6,749 nt of DNA from contig PWMO01000501.1 in NCBI GenBank assembly GCA_003558175.1, positions 1-6,749 of the forward strand, given 5' to 3'. The translations under genes were made by a program, and so were the position numbers. The DNA is from Spirochaetaceae bacterium. Lineage in GTDB: Bacteria; Spirochaetota; Spirochaetia; DSM-27196; PWMO01. Positions within the stretch are counted from its first letter, which is position 1, and the number at the start of each line of letters is the position of its first letter. Under the pieces are notes generated by a model. That model did no database searches. It was given only the letters and a program-made list of their open reading frames with translations, and had not been told where the DNA came from. This document shows, in pieces, positions 6,255-6,749 of the stretch.

Positions 6255-6638
6255 ATGGAGCTGTCGCGAGAGACCCTCGAAAGCATTGGGCATTACGTGC
6301 GGGGCAATCTGAGAGACTGGTTGCGCGAGGAGGCTACCGCGGACCTGCCGGTCCTGCTGGAGCGCAGCGTGCGTATCGAGGAGGAGCTGAAGGCGCAACG
6401 CGAGTTGATGCAGCAGGGCTTTGGCCACCTGGAACGGAGTGTCGGCCTGATGGAGCGGCGCTTTGAGCAGGTCGACAAACGTTTTGAACAGTCCGATAAA
6501 CGCCTCGAAGATCTGCGACTGGACATGAACGCGCGCTTCCAGGAGATGCACGGGTATACCACGCGCTGGTTTACCGTGATCTCGGTGGTTCTCGTGATCC
6601 TTTCCATTTCCGGAATCGCGAACATCTTCCTGGGCTGA
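6255..6638 (+). CDS. Tail-anchored coiled-coil protein of unknown function
   Basis: This protein has 127 residues. Residues 1-35 are a helical, mildly acidic head (MELSRETLESIGHYVRG...). Residues about 36-98 form a long charged coiled coil rich in Glu, Arg, Lys, Gln and Leu. Within it, three adjacent heptads RRFEQVD, KRFEQSD and KRLEDLR come from 21-bp DNA units. Residues 105-127 (WFTVISVVLVILSISGI and following) form one hydrophobic segment ending at the C terminus, so the protein is probably a tail-anchored inner-membrane protein with its coil in the cytosol. No catalytic motif is seen. Proteins of this shape are often annotated as hypothetical or DUF1640-like; I cannot name the family securely. 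The start is uncertain: ATG 6255 has only a GGGG at a suitable distance, ATG 6243 (adding MGRT) has none, and the best RBS in the leader (AGGAG) points to a GTG at 6227 in another frame. It is transcribed divergently from the GT1 gene. Confidence 0.75.
   Translation: MELSRETLESIGHYVRGNLRDWLREEATADLPVLLERSVRIEEELKAQRELMQQGFGHLERSVGLMERRFEQVDKRFEQSDKRLEDLRLDMNARFQEMHGYTTRWFTVISVVLVILSISGIANIFLG
6456..6518 (+). repeat. Three 21-bp heptad-encoding repeats
   Basis: The units 6456-6476, 6477-6497 and 6498-6518 encode three successive heptads beginning with a basic pair (RR, KR, KR), then F/L-E-Q/D. Similarity is clear in protein and partial in DNA, suggesting an old internal duplication in the coiled coil. 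Confidence 0.65.
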
Positions 6639-6655
6639 CGAACGTGCCCCCGCGG

Positions 6656-6749
6656 TCACGGATCGGCGGCAATCGTAGCGGGGCGACGTCGCGGATCGGG
6701 GCGACGTCGCGGGCGCAGGGTCGTCTTGAGGCGGCGGGCCAGCAAGAGC
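6656..6749 (-). CDS. Possible 3' end of a convergent gene (partial)
   Basis: On the minus strand, the frame entering from the window's right edge reads LLLARRLKTTLRPRRR and then a second PRRRPATIAADP, stopping at TGA (6656-6658). A basic, Pro/Arg-rich tail is a common C terminus, and a stop 18 bases from the opposing gene fits the tight packing seen elsewhere. The competing reading is a plus-strand frame from GTG 6644, open to the window end, Gly/Ser/Arg-rich and without an RBS. Only about 30 codons are visible, so neither is secure. Confidence 0.3.
   Translation of the reverse strand, partial: LLLARRLKTTLRPRRRPDPRRRPATIAADP
6679..6713. repeat. 18-bp tandem repeat with two GCGACGTCGC palindromes
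   Basis: CGGGGCGACGTCGCGGAT at 6679-6696 is followed directly by a second copy matching over 16 bases (6697-6712). Each copy holds the perfect 10-bp palindrome GCGACGTCGC (6683-6692 and 6701-6710), centred 18 bp apart. It may encode a six-residue repeat (RRRPDP/RRRPAT) in a minus-strand gene, or be a paired operator. Confidence 0.7.

Noticed and set aside
6207..6659. Minus-strand frame opposite the coiled-coil gene
   Set aside because: A mirror of a coiled-coil coding region with no RBS and no recognisable domain.

Overview
The window comes from a GC-rich bacterium, with strong third-position G/C, frequent GTG starts and tightly packed genes. No gene fixes the taxon. The partial response regulator with an HD-GYP output domain and the small coiled-coil protein with a C-terminal membrane anchor would both fit a high-GC spirochaete or a deltaproteobacterium-like lineage. 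That placement is inference and weak. No rRNA, tRNA, CRISPR array, transposase or phage gene is visible.

Layout. (1) 2-754 (+) is the 3' part of a response regulator: the end of a receiver domain, a coiled-coil linker and a complete HD-GYP domain, which predicts cyclic-di-GMP phosphodiesterase activity. (2) A 72-bp gap holds a good extended -10 promoter whose predicted start site falls at or next to the GTG of the next gene, so the transcript may be leaderless. (3) 827-4660 (+) is a three-gene operon with overlapping stops and starts: a large GT4-type glycosyltransferase with an unusual N-terminal extension, a small FMN-binding split-barrel (PNPOx-like) protein, and a protein related to PEP synthase/pyruvate phosphate dikinase. 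The last has a swivel domain whose phospho-accepting His position is Leu, and its ATP-grasp part is hard to recognise, so it looks like a pseudoenzyme. (4) 4641-6074 (-) is a GT1/UGT-like glycosyltransferase that converges on the operon. The two reading frames overlap by 20 bp, and a perfect 7-1-7 palindrome covers the minus-strand stop codon. (5) 6075-6254 is a divergent control region with a promoter facing each way. (6) 6255-6638 (+) encodes a tail-anchored coiled-coil protein of unknown function. (7) The last 110 bp carry an 18-bp tandem repeat with two perfect 10-bp palindromes. It is open in two frames on opposite strands, so the neighbouring gene is uncertain.

How the genes may work together. 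The set GT4 + FMN split barrel + degenerate dikinase + convergent GT1 does not match a pathway I can name. The most economical reading is a small glycosylation locus acting on an unidentified lipid, pigment or storage glycan. In this reading the two glycosyltransferases do the chemistry, the flavoprotein-like gene performs or senses redox, and the dead dikinase serves as a scaffold, sensor or binding protein. The co-transcription argument is seen directly in the sequence. The shared pathway is inference.
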